A DNA stretch of 52,596 nucleotides from Dehalococcoidales bacterium (GCA_028717385.1 JAQUNW010000006.1:1-52596); one strand, 5' to 3'; positions 34,822-43,963 are shown, numbered from the stretch's first letter. The notes: a model not told the origin generated them from the sequence alone. Numbers and translations are program-made.

Positions 34822-36096
34822 TTATTGCCAGGTGCGGTTATCTTCTATTTTTTTATACCCCGGCTTAAAAACTGCATCCGCTACAATGCTGATTCCATCC
34901 AGCTTCAAGCGACATCTAGACTGGAAATTCCTGGCAATCTCATCACGAATATCCTTTTCATTTGTGCCCGGTTTTAAACTGACAATTATTTCCACCGAAT
35001 CCCGTTGACCGCTGCGTCCTATTTTCATCTGGTAGTGAGTTACTTCTTCAAACGCTTTCATCACCCCATCAACTTCATAACCCACAACGAACATTCCTCG
35101 AATTTTTACCGCTTCCCCGATTCTACCTAGAATCCCGGTTAATTTAGGGGAACTCCGCCCGCAAGGACAGGGGTTAATGTCAATACTCGAAAGGTCTCCA
35201 GTCCCGAACCTGATCAGCCCCCATGCCTTATTATGCACCGGAGTAATTACTATCTCTCCGATCTCACCAGCCTTAACTGGCAAGCCATCAGCGGAGTTAA
35301 TAATTTCAATCGCGTAATCATCCATCAGGTGATAACCTTCCTTGTGGCTGCACTCATAAGCTATCACTCCACCTGGTTCAGTCACCGCATAGCCCTGATA
35401 GGTATCAATACCATAGTCTTGTTCAAATACTTTCCGCACAGATGCAGCCAGGGGCTCGCCGGTAAACCACGCTTTTTGCAGGTTGTAGTCCTTTTTGAAA
35501 TCATCCCCGTTTTCTTCAGCTTTCTTAATCAATACCATCAGAAATGACGGCGTTCCTAAAAAACCATTGACTTTAAGATGTTTCATGGCACGAAGTTGTA
35601 TTTCTGTGTTGCCCGCCCCGGTAACCACTACTGTAGCTCCGCATTGTCTCAAACCTTCATGCATAAGCATACCTGCCGGCGAAAGGTGATACGTGAAGCT
35701 ATTCAGAACTATATCACCCCGCCTGAATCCGGCAGCCCATAATGCCCGGCTAAACCACTGGATATCAGTAGTTTGTATTTCGTATACCGGACCCGGAGAA
35801 ATGAATATACGTTCAATATCCTCCTCCGGAACAGCAATAAGACCGCCGTATGGAGGATTTTCTTCTTGCGCTCTGATAATATCCTCTTTACGGGTCACGG
35901 GTAAACGAGGCAGATCGGCAATAGTGTTAATATCACCAGCTTTAATTCCGGCTTTCTCAAACAATTCACGCGCAGCTGTAGAATAGTCATAAAGATGGCG
36001 CATCTGAAGCCTTAGTCGGCTATTCAGATAATTCTCCCTGGCTTCAGTTGACATGGTTTCCCATTCATCGTAATGCTCGTCTTGTCTTACAGCCAT
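34822..36096 (-). CDS. Phenylacetate-CoA ligase family (PaaK-like) enzyme
   Basis: A 424-residue AMP-forming ligase of the short PaaK type: N-terminal part with RLPVTRKEDI and ISPGPVYEIQ (the usual SSGTTG is altered), the YQGYAVTEPGG loop, an IRFGTGDLSSI hinge with a Cys-Pro-Cys-Gly-Arg segment, and a C-terminal ligase domain (VKIRGMFVVG). Members activate aryl acids such as phenylacetate with ATP and CoA. Its altered P-loop (SPGPVYEIQ) may change the substrate or lower activity. It overlaps livF by 10 bp and is the last gene of the ligase-liv operon. Confidence 0.85.
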   Translation of the reverse strand: MAVRQDEHYDEWETMSTEARENYLNSRLRLQMRHLYDYSTAARELFEKAGIKAGDINTIADLPRLPVTRKEDIIRAQEENPPYGGLIAVPEEDIERIFISPGPVYEIQTTDIQWFSRALWAAGFRRGDIVLNSFTYHLSPAGMLMHEGLRQCGATVVVTGAGNTEIQLRAMKHLKVNGFLGTPSFLMVLIKKAEENGDDFKKDYNLQKAWFTGEPLAASVRKVFEQDYGIDTYQGYAVTEPGGVIAYECSHKEGYHLMDDYAIEIINSADGLPVKAGEIGEIVITPVHNKAWGLIRFGTGDLSSIDINPCPCGRSSPKLTGILGRIGEAVKIRGMFVVGYEVDGVMKAFEEVTHYQMKIGRSGQRDSVEIIVSLKPGTNEKDIRDEIARNFQSRCRLKLDGISIVADAVFKPGYKKIEDNRTWQ

Positions 36097-36878
36097 CTTT
36101 TCCGCCTTTTGTAGTGCTTTAATTCACGATAATTTTTTTTAGTACCGGTAGCCGAAAGCCCCATATAAAATTCTTTAACATCCTCGTTATTTTTAAGAAA
36201 ATCGGCAGTGCCGTCAAGGACAATTCTGCCGTTTTCCAAAACATATCCATAATCGGCAATATTGAGGGCTACCCGTACGTTTTGCTCAACAATCAAAACA
36301 GAGGTTTTTTGCTCTTGGTTAAAACGCTTTATTATCTCGTAAATTTCTTCAACTAGCATCGGCGCCAAACCAAGTGAAGGTTCATCCAGCATCATCATCT
36401 GCGGAGCGGCCATCATCGCCCTGCCAATCACCACCATCTGCTGTTCGCCCCCTGAAAGATACCCCGCAGTATTTTTCCTCAGGTCTTTAAGGCGTGGAAA
36501 GTAATAGTAAACCATATCCAGATCTTTCCTGACTTCCCCCCGGTTACTGCGGTTGAAAGCACCAACCAACAAGTTTTCTTCAGCAGTAAGATGGCCGAAT
36601 ATACGGCGCCCTTCCAGAGCCTGCACAATACCAAGTCTACCAATATCTTCGGCGCTTTTTTCATCTATCCGGATATCATCCCAGTATATTGATCCGTCAG
36701 TTACCCGGCCTTCTTCTATATGCAAAAGCCCTGATACTGCCTTAAGGGTAGTACTTTTTCCAGCGCCATTACCCCCCAACAAAGTAACAATAGCTCCATC
36801 GGGCACGGTTAAGGAAATGCCGTGAATAACCCGAATAACGTTTAGATACGTGACTTCTATATTGTTAATCTTAAGCAT
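36087..36878 (-). CDS. livF: Branched-chain amino acid-type ABC transporter ATPase (LivF)
   Basis: A 263-residue ATPase of the LivF type: Walker A GGNGAGKST, LivF signature YLSGGEQQMVVIGRAM, Walker B MMLDEPSLGLAP and the VEQNVRVALNIADYGYVLENG segment. The C-terminal basic tail (KRRKRW) is slightly extended. It lies 18 bp downstream of livK on the same strand and overlaps the PaaK-like gene. With livG, H, M and K it makes a full importer. Confidence 0.93.
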   Translation of the reverse strand: MLKINNIEVTYLNVIRVIHGISLTVPDGAIVTLLGGNGAGKSTTLKAVSGLLHIEEGRVTDGSIYWDDIRIDEKSAEDIGRLGIVQALEGRRIFGHLTAEENLLVGAFNRSNRGEVRKDLDMVYYYFPRLKDLRKNTAGYLSGGEQQMVVIGRAMMAAPQMMMLDEPSLGLAPMLVEEIYEIIKRFNQEQKTSVLIVEQNVRVALNIADYGYVLENGRIVLDGTADFLKNNEDVKEFYMGLSATGTKKNYRELKHYKRRKRWL

Positions 36879-36896
36879 GATATCGTTAACGAGAAC

Positions 36897-38192
36897 TTAT
36901 TTCTTCCCAAACCAATCGTATTTTTCATATTCAATTACTGGCGCCTCGATCCAATCCGTCACCGGATTGATGCTTCCTCCCTGGACCTGAAAAACCCTGA
37001 GAGACTTGGACATGCGATTATCCCCGGGAGTATAGCTAACAGGACCCTGAAGCCCCTCTACATCATAGTTATTTAACGCTTTAATTCCATAATCTTCATA
37101 GGCTTTCCACGCATTCGAATCACCTTTTGACAGTGTTTCATATCCAACCGATTCCACAGCAAGCTCGGCGGCTTTGGCCATAATCAGACTCTGGCACCAA
37201 GAGGCTATGTAGTCCATATTACCAAAATCGGCAGGATGATACTTCTGGCAATACTCCTTTACCTTTGCCATTCCAGACGCACCATCATCCCAGTTCACTG
37301 TAGGAAACAAGCCATAAACCCCCTCACAAACATTTGTACCCGCCAGGTCTACCAGAGCCTTGGTCATCCCGGCGTGACCGCAAGCAATTATCATATTTCC
37401 ACCAGTCATACCCAATTCGTAAGCATTTTTAATAATCACCGAACTGGGCTTTGGAGTACTGGCAATGTAGAGTATGTCCGGATCGAGCGCCCTGATGGAA
37501 TTCAGGCTGGTTGTTTCTGAAGTTGTGCTAGCAGTGTGTTCGAAAACCGGTTCCAGTAACTCGAACCTTAACTCTGCTGCCTTTGCTTTTGCTCCATCAT
37601 AAGCACCATATCCGGTAGAGTTGTTTAGCAAATGCATTACAACCGTTGGTTTCCCCCGCCCGTCCCACAGGTTATCTTTATAATACTGCGCAAATACCAC
37701 GAAATCATCACCGTAATCAGGCATCTGGCCATATATGTGTTGAGGTGGCCTATATATCACAGGGGCGCCATATACTGCCAATCCAGTAAAACCGCTCTGG
37801 TTGGCAACAGTCATTCCAGCCGTCATCATAGCGGACGAAGAACAACCGAAAGTGATGCACCGGCTATCCATAAACTTGTTAACGTTGTTTACCATGGTAG
37901 CCGCATTGTAACCATTGTCCATCCATACCAGTTCCACTTCGTAACCGCTCACTCCGCCCCATTCCTGGTTAATATACCGAATTGCATCTTTGTTTCCATG
38001 CTCCAAAACCTGCCCCTTCTCAGCAGCAGCTCCAGTGCTGGGAGTGGATAATCCAATTCTTATAGTTTCCTTCTGGCTCCCGCAGGCTGAAATGAGCAAC
38101 GGTACACCTCCAATAAACAAAACAAGTGATGCCATGCTTGTTCCTTTGATGAACCCGCGTCTTGAAATATTAGCACTATGATATTTTCCCAT
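36897..38192 (-). CDS. Substrate-binding lipoprotein of a branched-chain/amide-type ABC importer (LivK)
   Basis: A 431-residue periplasmic-binding protein. The N-terminus combines a twin-arginine motif (SRRGFIKG) with a lipobox (LISAC), so it is probably exported by Tat and lipid-anchored. The mature part has the type I fold of the Leu/Ile/Val family (IRIGLSTPSTGAAAEKGQ, HLLNNSTGYGAYD). I chose ATG 38192 after GGGAGG; an in-frame start at 38219 adds nine residues and loses the site. Tat export of a Liv binding protein is unusual. The ligand is not clear from sequence: amino acid, aromatic acid or amide. Confidence 0.9.
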   Translation of the reverse strand: MGKYHSANISRRGFIKGTSMASLVLFIGGVPLLISACGSQKETIRIGLSTPSTGAAAEKGQVLEHGNKDAIRYINQEWGGVSGYEVELVWMDNGYNAATMVNNVNKFMDSRCITFGCSSSAMMTAGMTVANQSGFTGLAVYGAPVIYRPPQHIYGQMPDYGDDFVVFAQYYKDNLWDGRGKPTVVMHLLNNSTGYGAYDGAKAKAAELRFELLEPVFEHTASTTSETTSLNSIRALDPDILYIASTPKPSSVIIKNAYELGMTGGNMIIACGHAGMTKALVDLAGTNVCEGVYGLFPTVNWDDGASGMAKVKEYCQKYHPADFGNMDYIASWCQSLIMAKAAELAVESVGYETLSKGDSNAWKAYEDYGIKALNNYDVEGLQGPVSYTPGDNRMSKSLRVFQVQGGSINPVTDWIEAPVIEYEKYDWFGKK

Positions 38193-38243
38193 TTCGTTTT
38201 CCTCCCCGTGTCTTACCAATTTTTACATTTTTGCCCTTTTACA

Positions 38244-39302
38244 CTAATACGAAAAAGGCCAAAGACGATAGGAATTTTTAAATATCTGCCAGCGATGAGC
38301 CAGTCCTCTGGGTTCAATAATTAAAAACAACACAATAACTAACCCAAATAACATGGGGGTGATACCCGAAGCCCACCCGGAGGGGAACACGGTGATAGTC
38401 GACTCCAGGAACGGTACGAGTTCCAGTGACAGTAACCGTTCCAGCAAGCGGATGAAAACCACCCCAAATATTGGGCCTGCGGTGGTGCCCAGCCCGCCAA
38501 TTATAATCATACCTACATATAATATAGATTCTTTAAAGCTAAAAAATTCCGGATTAAGGAATCCGTAATAGCAGTGCGCCAATAACGCTCCGCTAATTCC
38601 GGCGAAAAAACACCCGGTGAAAAAAGCAATAAGTTTGTAGCGAAACAGGTTTATACCCATCACCTGAGCTGCCAGGTCGTTATCCCTGATGGCTACAAAA
38701 GCCCTGCCCTGCCGGGTCCTTGCCAGGTTTTTTGCCACAAATATCGCAATGACACAAATTGCCATGATTAAGTAGTATTTGCTTAGTTGGCCGGTGAACT
38801 GGTATCCGAATATTTCTGCAGCCGGTACGTTGAGACCAATAAATCCCCCGGTTAAGCTTCCCCACTGGCTAATCACCCACATTATGATAAATTGAGCAGC
38901 GATGGTACTAATCGCCAGGTAAAATCCTTTCACACGTAAAGATGGAAGCCCAAAAAGCACACCGGTTAAGCCCGCCATTAATCCGCCTCCAAGCATACCA
39001 AAGAGAAACGGGACTTCGTATTGACCGGTAAGAATTGCTGAAGTATAAGCACCAACTGCTATAAATCCTGCGTGCCCAATTGAAAGTTGCCCGCAATAAC
39101 CAGTAAGCAGGTTTAAACCCAGAGCAGCGATAATCGTAATGGCAATGATATTGAATATACTCAACCAGTAATTTGCCATAAAAAGGGGCACTACTATTAA
39201 AGCAACCAATAGCAATCCAAGCATAGCCCACTGCGTTTTAGTGCGGAATATTGCCATATCTTGAGCATATGTATAGTTTCTTATTCCTGCCGGTAAATGC
39301 AC
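38244..39302 (-). CDS. livM: Branched-chain-type ABC transporter permease (LivM)
   Basis: A 352-residue permease with about ten hydrophobic segments. It has the family's LNLLTGYCGQLSIGHAGFIAVGAYTSAIL segment and the cytoplasmic coupling loop RTRQGRAFVAIRDNDLAAQVMGIN. GTG start one base after the livH stop with a GAGG-type site. It pairs with LivH to form the membrane channel. Confidence 0.92.
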   Translation of the reverse strand: MHLPAGIRNYTYAQDMAIFRTKTQWAMLGLLLVALIVVPLFMANYWLSIFNIIAITIIAALGLNLLTGYCGQLSIGHAGFIAVGAYTSAILTGQYEVPFLFGMLGGGLMAGLTGVLFGLPSLRVKGFYLAISTIAAQFIIMWVISQWGSLTGGFIGLNVPAAEIFGYQFTGQLSKYYLIMAICVIAIFVAKNLARTRQGRAFVAIRDNDLAAQVMGINLFRYKLIAFFTGCFFAGISGALLAHCYYGFLNPEFFSFKESILYVGMIIIGGLGTTAGPIFGVVFIRLLERLLSLELVPFLESTITVFPSGWASGITPMLFGLVIVLFLIIEPRGLAHRWQIFKNSYRLWPFSY

Positions 39303-39303
39303 T

Positions 39304-40188
39304 TTAAATCCTCTCTATACGTGTTTCGCCAAATAGTCCATACGGTTTAATAAACATTACGATAATTATGATGATAAACGGAATAATTTCTTTTACTCCC
39401 GGCCAAGTTATAGCCGTGAGATATCCACCCGCCAGATTTTCCGCAAGTCCTATGATAGGTCCAGCGATTATTGCCCCAAGAAAGGAATCGAGTCCCCCTA
39501 ATATCACTACCGAAAATGATTTCATGCCGGTTTCAACCAATCCGTAACTTATCCCCCCAATACTGGACATCAGTACTCCGCCAATAGCCGCCATGACGCA
39601 GGCAAACATCCACGAGCGGGAGAATATTTTGGTTACCGGTATTCCGCATGCCTGCACTGCCATCTGATCATCAGCAGTAGCTCTCATGGCAATACCCATA
39701 CGACTATACTTAAAATATAACGATAAGGCTACAAATAACAGCAACGAGATGCCAGCCGCCCAAAGGTATTCCTGAGACACCACTGCAGTAACAATGCGTA
39801 CCGGATCCTGAGGAAACAGCCTGGGCAGCACATCAACACCCCAAGGCCAGACAAAGGTACAAAGCCCCTCAATGAAATAAGCCATACCAAGCGTAACCGC
39901 AATCAGTGATAGGATTGGCTGAGCGATCAACGGTCTTAATATAAACCTTTCGATTATCCATCCGAGCAGAAGAGCGAAGCCTACAACAATGAACAAACCA
40001 AGCCATATTGGTAAGCCAGTTTGAGCCAGCATTCCGTAGGTAAACCAGGAAAACAACAGCACCAGTTGGCCTAACGCAAGATTGGCTACGCCGCTGGATT
40101 TCCATATAAGCACAAAACCCATTGCTATCAGAGAATACACCATGCCTACAGTTATGCCAGTGATTGTGTACTGAAGTAAATCAGCCAT
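39304..40188 (-). CDS. livH: Branched-chain-type ABC transporter permease (LivH)
   Basis: A 294-residue permease with about eight transmembrane segments. The N-terminal SLIAMGFVLIWKSSGVANLALGQ, the AMRATADDQMAVQACGI coupling loop and the central SFSVVILGGLDS are family marks. I chose ATG 40188 after a GGAGGG site; it overlaps the acyl-CoA synthetase stop by 8 bp, so translation is coupled. An in-frame start at 40206 would add six residues. Confidence 0.92.
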   Translation of the reverse strand: MADLLQYTITGITVGMVYSLIAMGFVLIWKSSGVANLALGQLVLLFSWFTYGMLAQTGLPIWLGLFIVVGFALLLGWIIERFILRPLIAQPILSLIAVTLGMAYFIEGLCTFVWPWGVDVLPRLFPQDPVRIVTAVVSQEYLWAAGISLLLFVALSLYFKYSRMGIAMRATADDQMAVQACGIPVTKIFSRSWMFACVMAAIGGVLMSSIGGISYGLVETGMKSFSVVILGGLDSFLGAIIAGPIIGLAENLAGGYLTAITWPGVKEIIPFIIIIIVMFIKPYGLFGETRIERI

Positions 40189-42103
40189 TAATCCCTCCTG
40201 GTTCATCTGCGGATCTTACCTTTATACTAGTTGTCACAACTCCCCGCCTGCCATCCCGATAAGTCACCGGGGCTTCAACTTTAACCTCACTGCCACCTTG
40301 ATACATGGCTTCAATCAATTCCCGATAGCGCTCTTCCATATATTCCCTTCGCAGTTTACGTGTCCTGGTGAGCTCAGCTTCATCGGCATCGAATTCCTTG
40401 TGCATAAGAACGAATCTTTTTACGCGCGCTGGTGCTGGCAGATAGCTGTTGACTCGATTAAGATCGCGGCGGATGAGATCGGCTACTTCTTCACGCTGGG
40501 AAAGATCTACAAAAGTAGTGTATGCGATGTGGTGGTCTTCCGCCCATTTGCCTACCATCGCAAAATCCATGTTGATAATTGCCGTTACGTAGTCTCTTTC
40601 AACATCACCAACCACCATGGCATCTTTTATGTAAGGGCTGAAACGTAATCTTCCTTCTATATACTGTGGAGCGTATTTTGCGCCGGTTCTGAGCTCGCCC
40701 ATATGTTCCAGGCGATCCAGAAACAGAATATGACCATTATCATTAATGTTTACTGCATCACCTGTACGACACCAGCCTTTGTAAAGTGCTTGCCGGGTTT
40801 TCTCCGGATTAGCATGGTAGCCACTAAACATACAGTCACTTCTCACCCAGAGCTCTCCGGAATCCATCAACCTGACTTCTACTCCCCTGGCTGGCCTTCC
40901 TACACTTTCAAAACGTATATCTCCCTCACTATGGGAAGAAATATATCCCGATTCGGTACTAGCATAATTCTGCCTGAGCGATACACCTATTGCATGAATA
41001 AACCGAAAAGTATCCAGACTTAAAACAGAACTGCCAGTCACAGCGAACCTCACCCGGGATAATCCTAGTTTATCTTTAAGGGGATGAAATAATAATAAAT
41101 TGGCAATAGCGTATAGTACTTTCCATCTTGTCGGAGGCTTTTTACCTTCTAATGTGAAATCAGCCATCCGATACCCAACTGGCATACACAATTTATATAC
41201 AAACCGCTTAAGCCAATGGGCATCCATCATTTTAATCTGGATTTCGCTAACCAGTCCTTCCCATTGGCGTGGTCCATATATAACAAAATGCGGACCAACC
41301 TCGCGTGTATCTTGTGCAATTGTATCCGGCTCCTCGGCAAAGTTCAGCCGCGCACCGGTTAAAAGATGCGGTATCGTTGAAAAATAACTATCGCCGACCC
41401 AAGCGGCAGGGAAGTTTGAAATAAGGTCATCTTTATCAGTAAGCGGATAACGACTGATGAAACTCTGAGCTGTACGGATCAAAGCCCGGTGGGTAAGAAT
41501 AGCCCCTTTGGGAAGGCCGGTAGTACCTGAAGTATAGTAAATAAAAGCGGTGTCATCAGGTTGAAGCCTGACAACAAGATTATCAAATTCGTCTGGATTA
41601 TTACGGTCTCGCTCTTTACCCAGGTCTAATACATCATTGAAATTAACAAGGGTAGGATCATCGTAGTTTTTTAAACCTTTTGGATCCCAATAAACGACTT
41701 TTCTGAGGGATGGTAATTCATGTTTAATCTGGAGAAACTTGTCAACCTGTTCTTGATCGTTGGCAATGGCAAAGCTTGCACCAGAATGTTCCATGATATA
41801 CTTTAATTCAGAGGGAATCGAATCAACAAAAGTCCCTGTTGCAATCGCTCCTGCTGCCTGGACAGCAAATTCCCCCCAGAACCACTCAGGCTCATTATCC
41901 CCAATAATGCAAACTACGTCGCCAGGATTTAATCCCATTTGAATCAGTCCTAGCGAAAAATACTTTACACGCTTGTAATACTCCTGCCAACTGTACCGCT
42001 TCCAGATTCCAAACTGCTTCATGCACATGGCCGTACGGTCTGCCCGTTTCAAGCTGTTAGCTACTACAAGCCCTGGTATTGTTTCTGCTGTCAACTGTGA
42101 CAC
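40181..42103 (-). CDS. AMP-forming long-chain-type acyl-CoA synthetase
   Basis: A 640-residue adenylating enzyme. The ATP-binding P-loop YYTSGTTGLPKG is at about 189-200, an acyl-adenylate motif (SSEGDIRFESVGRPARGVE) precedes the GELWVRSDCMFSGY turn, and the C-terminal domain has KTRQALYKGWCRTGDAVNIN. It is close to long-chain acyl-CoA synthetases but may act on another acid. GTG start after GGGAGG. It is the first gene of an operon with livH, M, K, F and a PaaK-like ligase, which suggests that an imported acid is turned into its CoA ester. Confidence 0.9.
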   Translation of the reverse strand: MSQLTAETIPGLVVANSLKRADRTAMCMKQFGIWKRYSWQEYYKRVKYFSLGLIQMGLNPGDVVCIIGDNEPEWFWGEFAVQAAGAIATGTFVDSIPSELKYIMEHSGASFAIANDQEQVDKFLQIKHELPSLRKVVYWDPKGLKNYDDPTLVNFNDVLDLGKERDRNNPDEFDNLVVRLQPDDTAFIYYTSGTTGLPKGAILTHRALIRTAQSFISRYPLTDKDDLISNFPAAWVGDSYFSTIPHLLTGARLNFAEEPDTIAQDTREVGPHFVIYGPRQWEGLVSEIQIKMMDAHWLKRFVYKLCMPVGYRMADFTLEGKKPPTRWKVLYAIANLLLFHPLKDKLGLSRVRFAVTGSSVLSLDTFRFIHAIGVSLRQNYASTESGYISSHSEGDIRFESVGRPARGVEVRLMDSGELWVRSDCMFSGYHANPEKTRQALYKGWCRTGDAVNINDNGHILFLDRLEHMGELRTGAKYAPQYIEGRLRFSPYIKDAMVVGDVERDYVTAIINMDFAMVGKWAEDHHIAYTTFVDLSQREEVADLIRRDLNRVNSYLPAPARVKRFVLMHKEFDADEAELTRTRKLRREYMEERYRELIEAMYQGGSEVKVEAPVTYRDGRRGVVTTSIKVRSADEPGGING

Positions 42104-42124
42104 TTTTCCTCCCGGATATAAAGA

Positions 42125-42146
42125 AACCTCCCTTGCCGGGGAGGTT
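42125..42146 (-). terminator. Terminator-like hairpin in the acyl-CoA synthetase leader
   Basis: AACCTCCC (42146-42139 on the minus strand) and GGGAGGTT (42132-42125) form an 8-bp stem with a short loop, followed by TTCTTT in the RNA. It ends about 20 bp before the GTG of the acyl-CoA synthetase and after the long stem of the leader, so it could act as the off-switch of an attenuator. Confidence 0.5.
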
Positions 42147-42162
42147 AAATCTCTACCATATT

Positions 42163-42248
42163 CAGGTTAAGTTCTATAATACCTGCATAAAAGAAATACC
42201 CCCGGCGCACCTGGTGCGCCCGGTAAACGCGAAATTAAACTTAACCTG
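42163..42248 (-). promoter_or_regulatory. Structured 5' leader RNA of the acyl-CoA synthetase-liv operon
   Basis: An exact 11-bp inverted repeat, CAGGTTAAGTT (42163-42173) and AACTTAACCTG (42238-42248), closes about 64 bases of sequence. Inside lies a second, GC-rich hairpin, GGCGCACC/GGTGCGCC (42204-42211 and 42213-42220). The whole sits in the leader between the promoter and a terminator-like hairpin. The long stem and inner hairpin suggest a cis-acting RNA or a protein-binding site. It does not match a T-box (no GGTGGTACCGCG) or another riboswitch I know. Confidence 0.5.
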
Positions 42249-42298
42249 GTTTAAATAATTGTTATTTTCCATAACTGACTCATACAGAGAACGTGGAG

Positions 42299-42327
42299 AG
42301 ATTACCACAAGAAGAATAATCCGTCAA
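42299..42327 (-). promoter_or_regulatory. Promoter of the acyl-CoA synthetase-liv operon
   Basis: On the minus strand a -35 TTGACG (42327-42322) and a -10 TAATCT (42304-42299) are separated by 17 bp. It lies just downstream of the thioesterase stop and produces a leader of about 190 nt that carries the structured element and terminator-like hairpin. Confidence 0.5.
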
Positions 42328-42350
42328 ATTATTTTATACTACTAATCCCT

Positions 42351-42782
42351 TTATCGCTTGCGATCCTCGATTTTTGTTACAGGCACCGTAGTACCAGTGG
42401 CCAGAGCTACCAATTCTCCCTGCGAGTTGGTAATCCTGATTTCAGAAACGCTTATGCGTTTGCCGCTCTTGATCACCCGGGATTCTGCAATCAGAACTTC
42501 ACCTTCAGTGGCGGCTCGTAGAAAATGCATGTTAAACTGACTGGCTACGCTCGGATATTCTAGAGAGTTAGCCGCGTAACCAAATGCATGGTCAGCCAAA
42601 GCCATAATAATTCCCCCAAATGCATTGCCATGGAAGTTTTTATGCTCGGATTTTATCATCATAGATACCCTGGCATAGCCTGGCTCGAGCGTTTCAAGCC
42701 GCATCCCAAGATAGTCAACCGCCGGTTCCACACGGCTGGTTAGCAAGCGAATATTTTGTTCAGCATTATCACACTCACCCAT
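42351..42782 (-). CDS. Hotdog-fold thioesterase (PaaI-like)
   Basis: A 143-residue acyl-CoA thioesterase of the PaaI type. The catalytic segment NFHGNAFGGIIMALADHAFG matches the HGG-x-F-x-L-xD signature, with the Gly-rich turn and Asp intact but the first His preceded by Phe (HGN in place of HGG). The β-strand half (VASQFNMHFLRAATEG, VSEIRITNSQGELVALATGT) follows. I chose ATG 42782 (6 nt after AGGAAGG); the ATG at 42788 overlaps the aminotransferase stop. It releases CoA from acyl- or aryl-CoA products, likely the IorAB products here. Confidence 0.85.
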   Translation of the reverse strand: MGECDNAEQNIRLLTSRVEPAVDYLGMRLETLEPGYARVSMMIKSEHKNFHGNAFGGIIMALADHAFGYAANSLEYPSVASQFNMHFLRAATEGEVLIAESRVIKSGKRISVSEIRITNSQGELVALATGTTVPVTKIEDRKR

Positions 42783-42784
42783 TA

Positions 42785-43963
42785 TCATCCTTCCTGAATA
42801 GCCTTTGTCAATCCCTTAACCGCGCCTTCCAATGTAACCTGATTGACACAAAAGGAAAGGCGCATGTATCCCTCACGTCCGAAACCACTACCCGGAACAG
42901 CCAGGACTCCATATTCCATCAATCGTTGAACAAAATTGATATCTTCTCCTCCGGGTACTCCTGGAAATAAATAAAAGGCTCCCTGAGGTTTGATTACATT
43001 ATATCCAGCCTTTATCAATCCTTTATAGAGGTAGTCTCGCCTGTGCTGGTATTCAGCCACAGATACAGTCGCATTCATCAAGTTGGTTACCACATTTTGC
43101 ATCAGTGCCGGGGCATTTACAAAGCCTAATACCCGGTTCGCATAAATAAAACCGGCAACAAGTTCGTCTTTGTCGTCAATCTCAGGATTGACAGCGATAT
43201 AGCCAATTCGTTCACCGGGCAGGGAGAGATCTTTGGAAAATGAAGTTGCTATAATCGCTTGACGATAGTGATTAAGCGGAGAAGAAAACTGTATGCCATC
43301 GTAGATCAACCGTCGATAAGGTTCATCACTGATAAGGTAAATTGAGTGCCCCAACCGGTGGCTTTGTCGTTCAAGCACTGAGGCTAAACCACCCAGCAAC
43401 TCTTCGTTATAAACAACACCCGTTGGATTATTGGGGGTATTAAGGATAATCGCCCTGGTCTTTCCAGAGATTGCCTGTTCTATCTTTTCCGGGATTGGTA
43501 AAAAATCATCCCCGGCTTCCACAATGCGGACTATTCCCCCATGATTATCGATATAGCTCAAATATTCCGGAAAGTACGGGCTGACAACTATTACTTCATC
43601 ACCAGCATTGAGCATTGTCTTCAAGACAACGTTAAGACCAGCAGCAGCTCCACATGTCATCACAATATCGCTGCCTTTAAAACTTAATCCGAGTTCTTTT
43701 GAAATTGCTGTCGCCACCGCTGCCCGTGTAGCCGGATATCCGGCATTGGCCATATAACGATGCATACCAGGACGCGGATTATGAGTCTGGCGCATTAATT
43801 CCCGGAGGAATTCAACCGGTGGTTCATCTATCGGATTACCCAAGGATAAATCGAATACATTTTCTGGTCCCAGCCTGGCTTTTAGTTCTTCACCGGCTTC
43901 AAACATCCGGCGGATCCACGAACTGTGCCTCATCCCCTCCGCAGTTTTAGCCGATACGGCCAT
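42785..43963 (-). CDS. PLP-dependent aminotransferase, class I/II
   Basis: A 392-residue fold-type I aminotransferase. The PLP-binding lysine is in SFSKDLSLPGERIGY, and conserved residues in NTPNNPTGVVY and SDEPYRRL are intact. The N-terminal LSLGNPIDEPP and C-terminal GFGREGYMRLSFC match the aspartate/aromatic aminotransferase family. It overlaps iorB by 17 bp and the thioesterase by 4 bp. It probably makes the 2-oxo acid (such as indolepyruvate or phenylpyruvate) for IorAB; the exact amino acid is inferred. Confidence 0.9.
   Translation of the reverse strand: MAVSAKTAEGMRHSSWIRRMFEAGEELKARLGPENVFDLSLGNPIDEPPVEFLRELMRQTHNPRPGMHRYMANAGYPATRAAVATAISKELGLSFKGSDIVMTCGAAAGLNVVLKTMLNAGDEVIVVSPYFPEYLSYIDNHGGIVRIVEAGDDFLPIPEKIEQAISGKTRAIILNTPNNPTGVVYNEELLGGLASVLERQSHRLGHSIYLISDEPYRRLIYDGIQFSSPLNHYRQAIIATSFSKDLSLPGERIGYIAVNPEIDDKDELVAGFIYANRVLGFVNAPALMQNVVTNLMNATVSVAEYQHRRDYLYKGLIKAGYNVIKPQGAFYLFPGVPGGEDINFVQRLMEYGVLAVPGSGFGREGYMRLSFCVNQVTLEGAVKGLTKAIQEG

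Noticed and set aside
42104-42350. T-box riboswitch ahead of the ligase-liv operon
   Set aside because: The leader has a terminator-like hairpin but lacks the GGTGG-type T-box sequence and the stem I layout.
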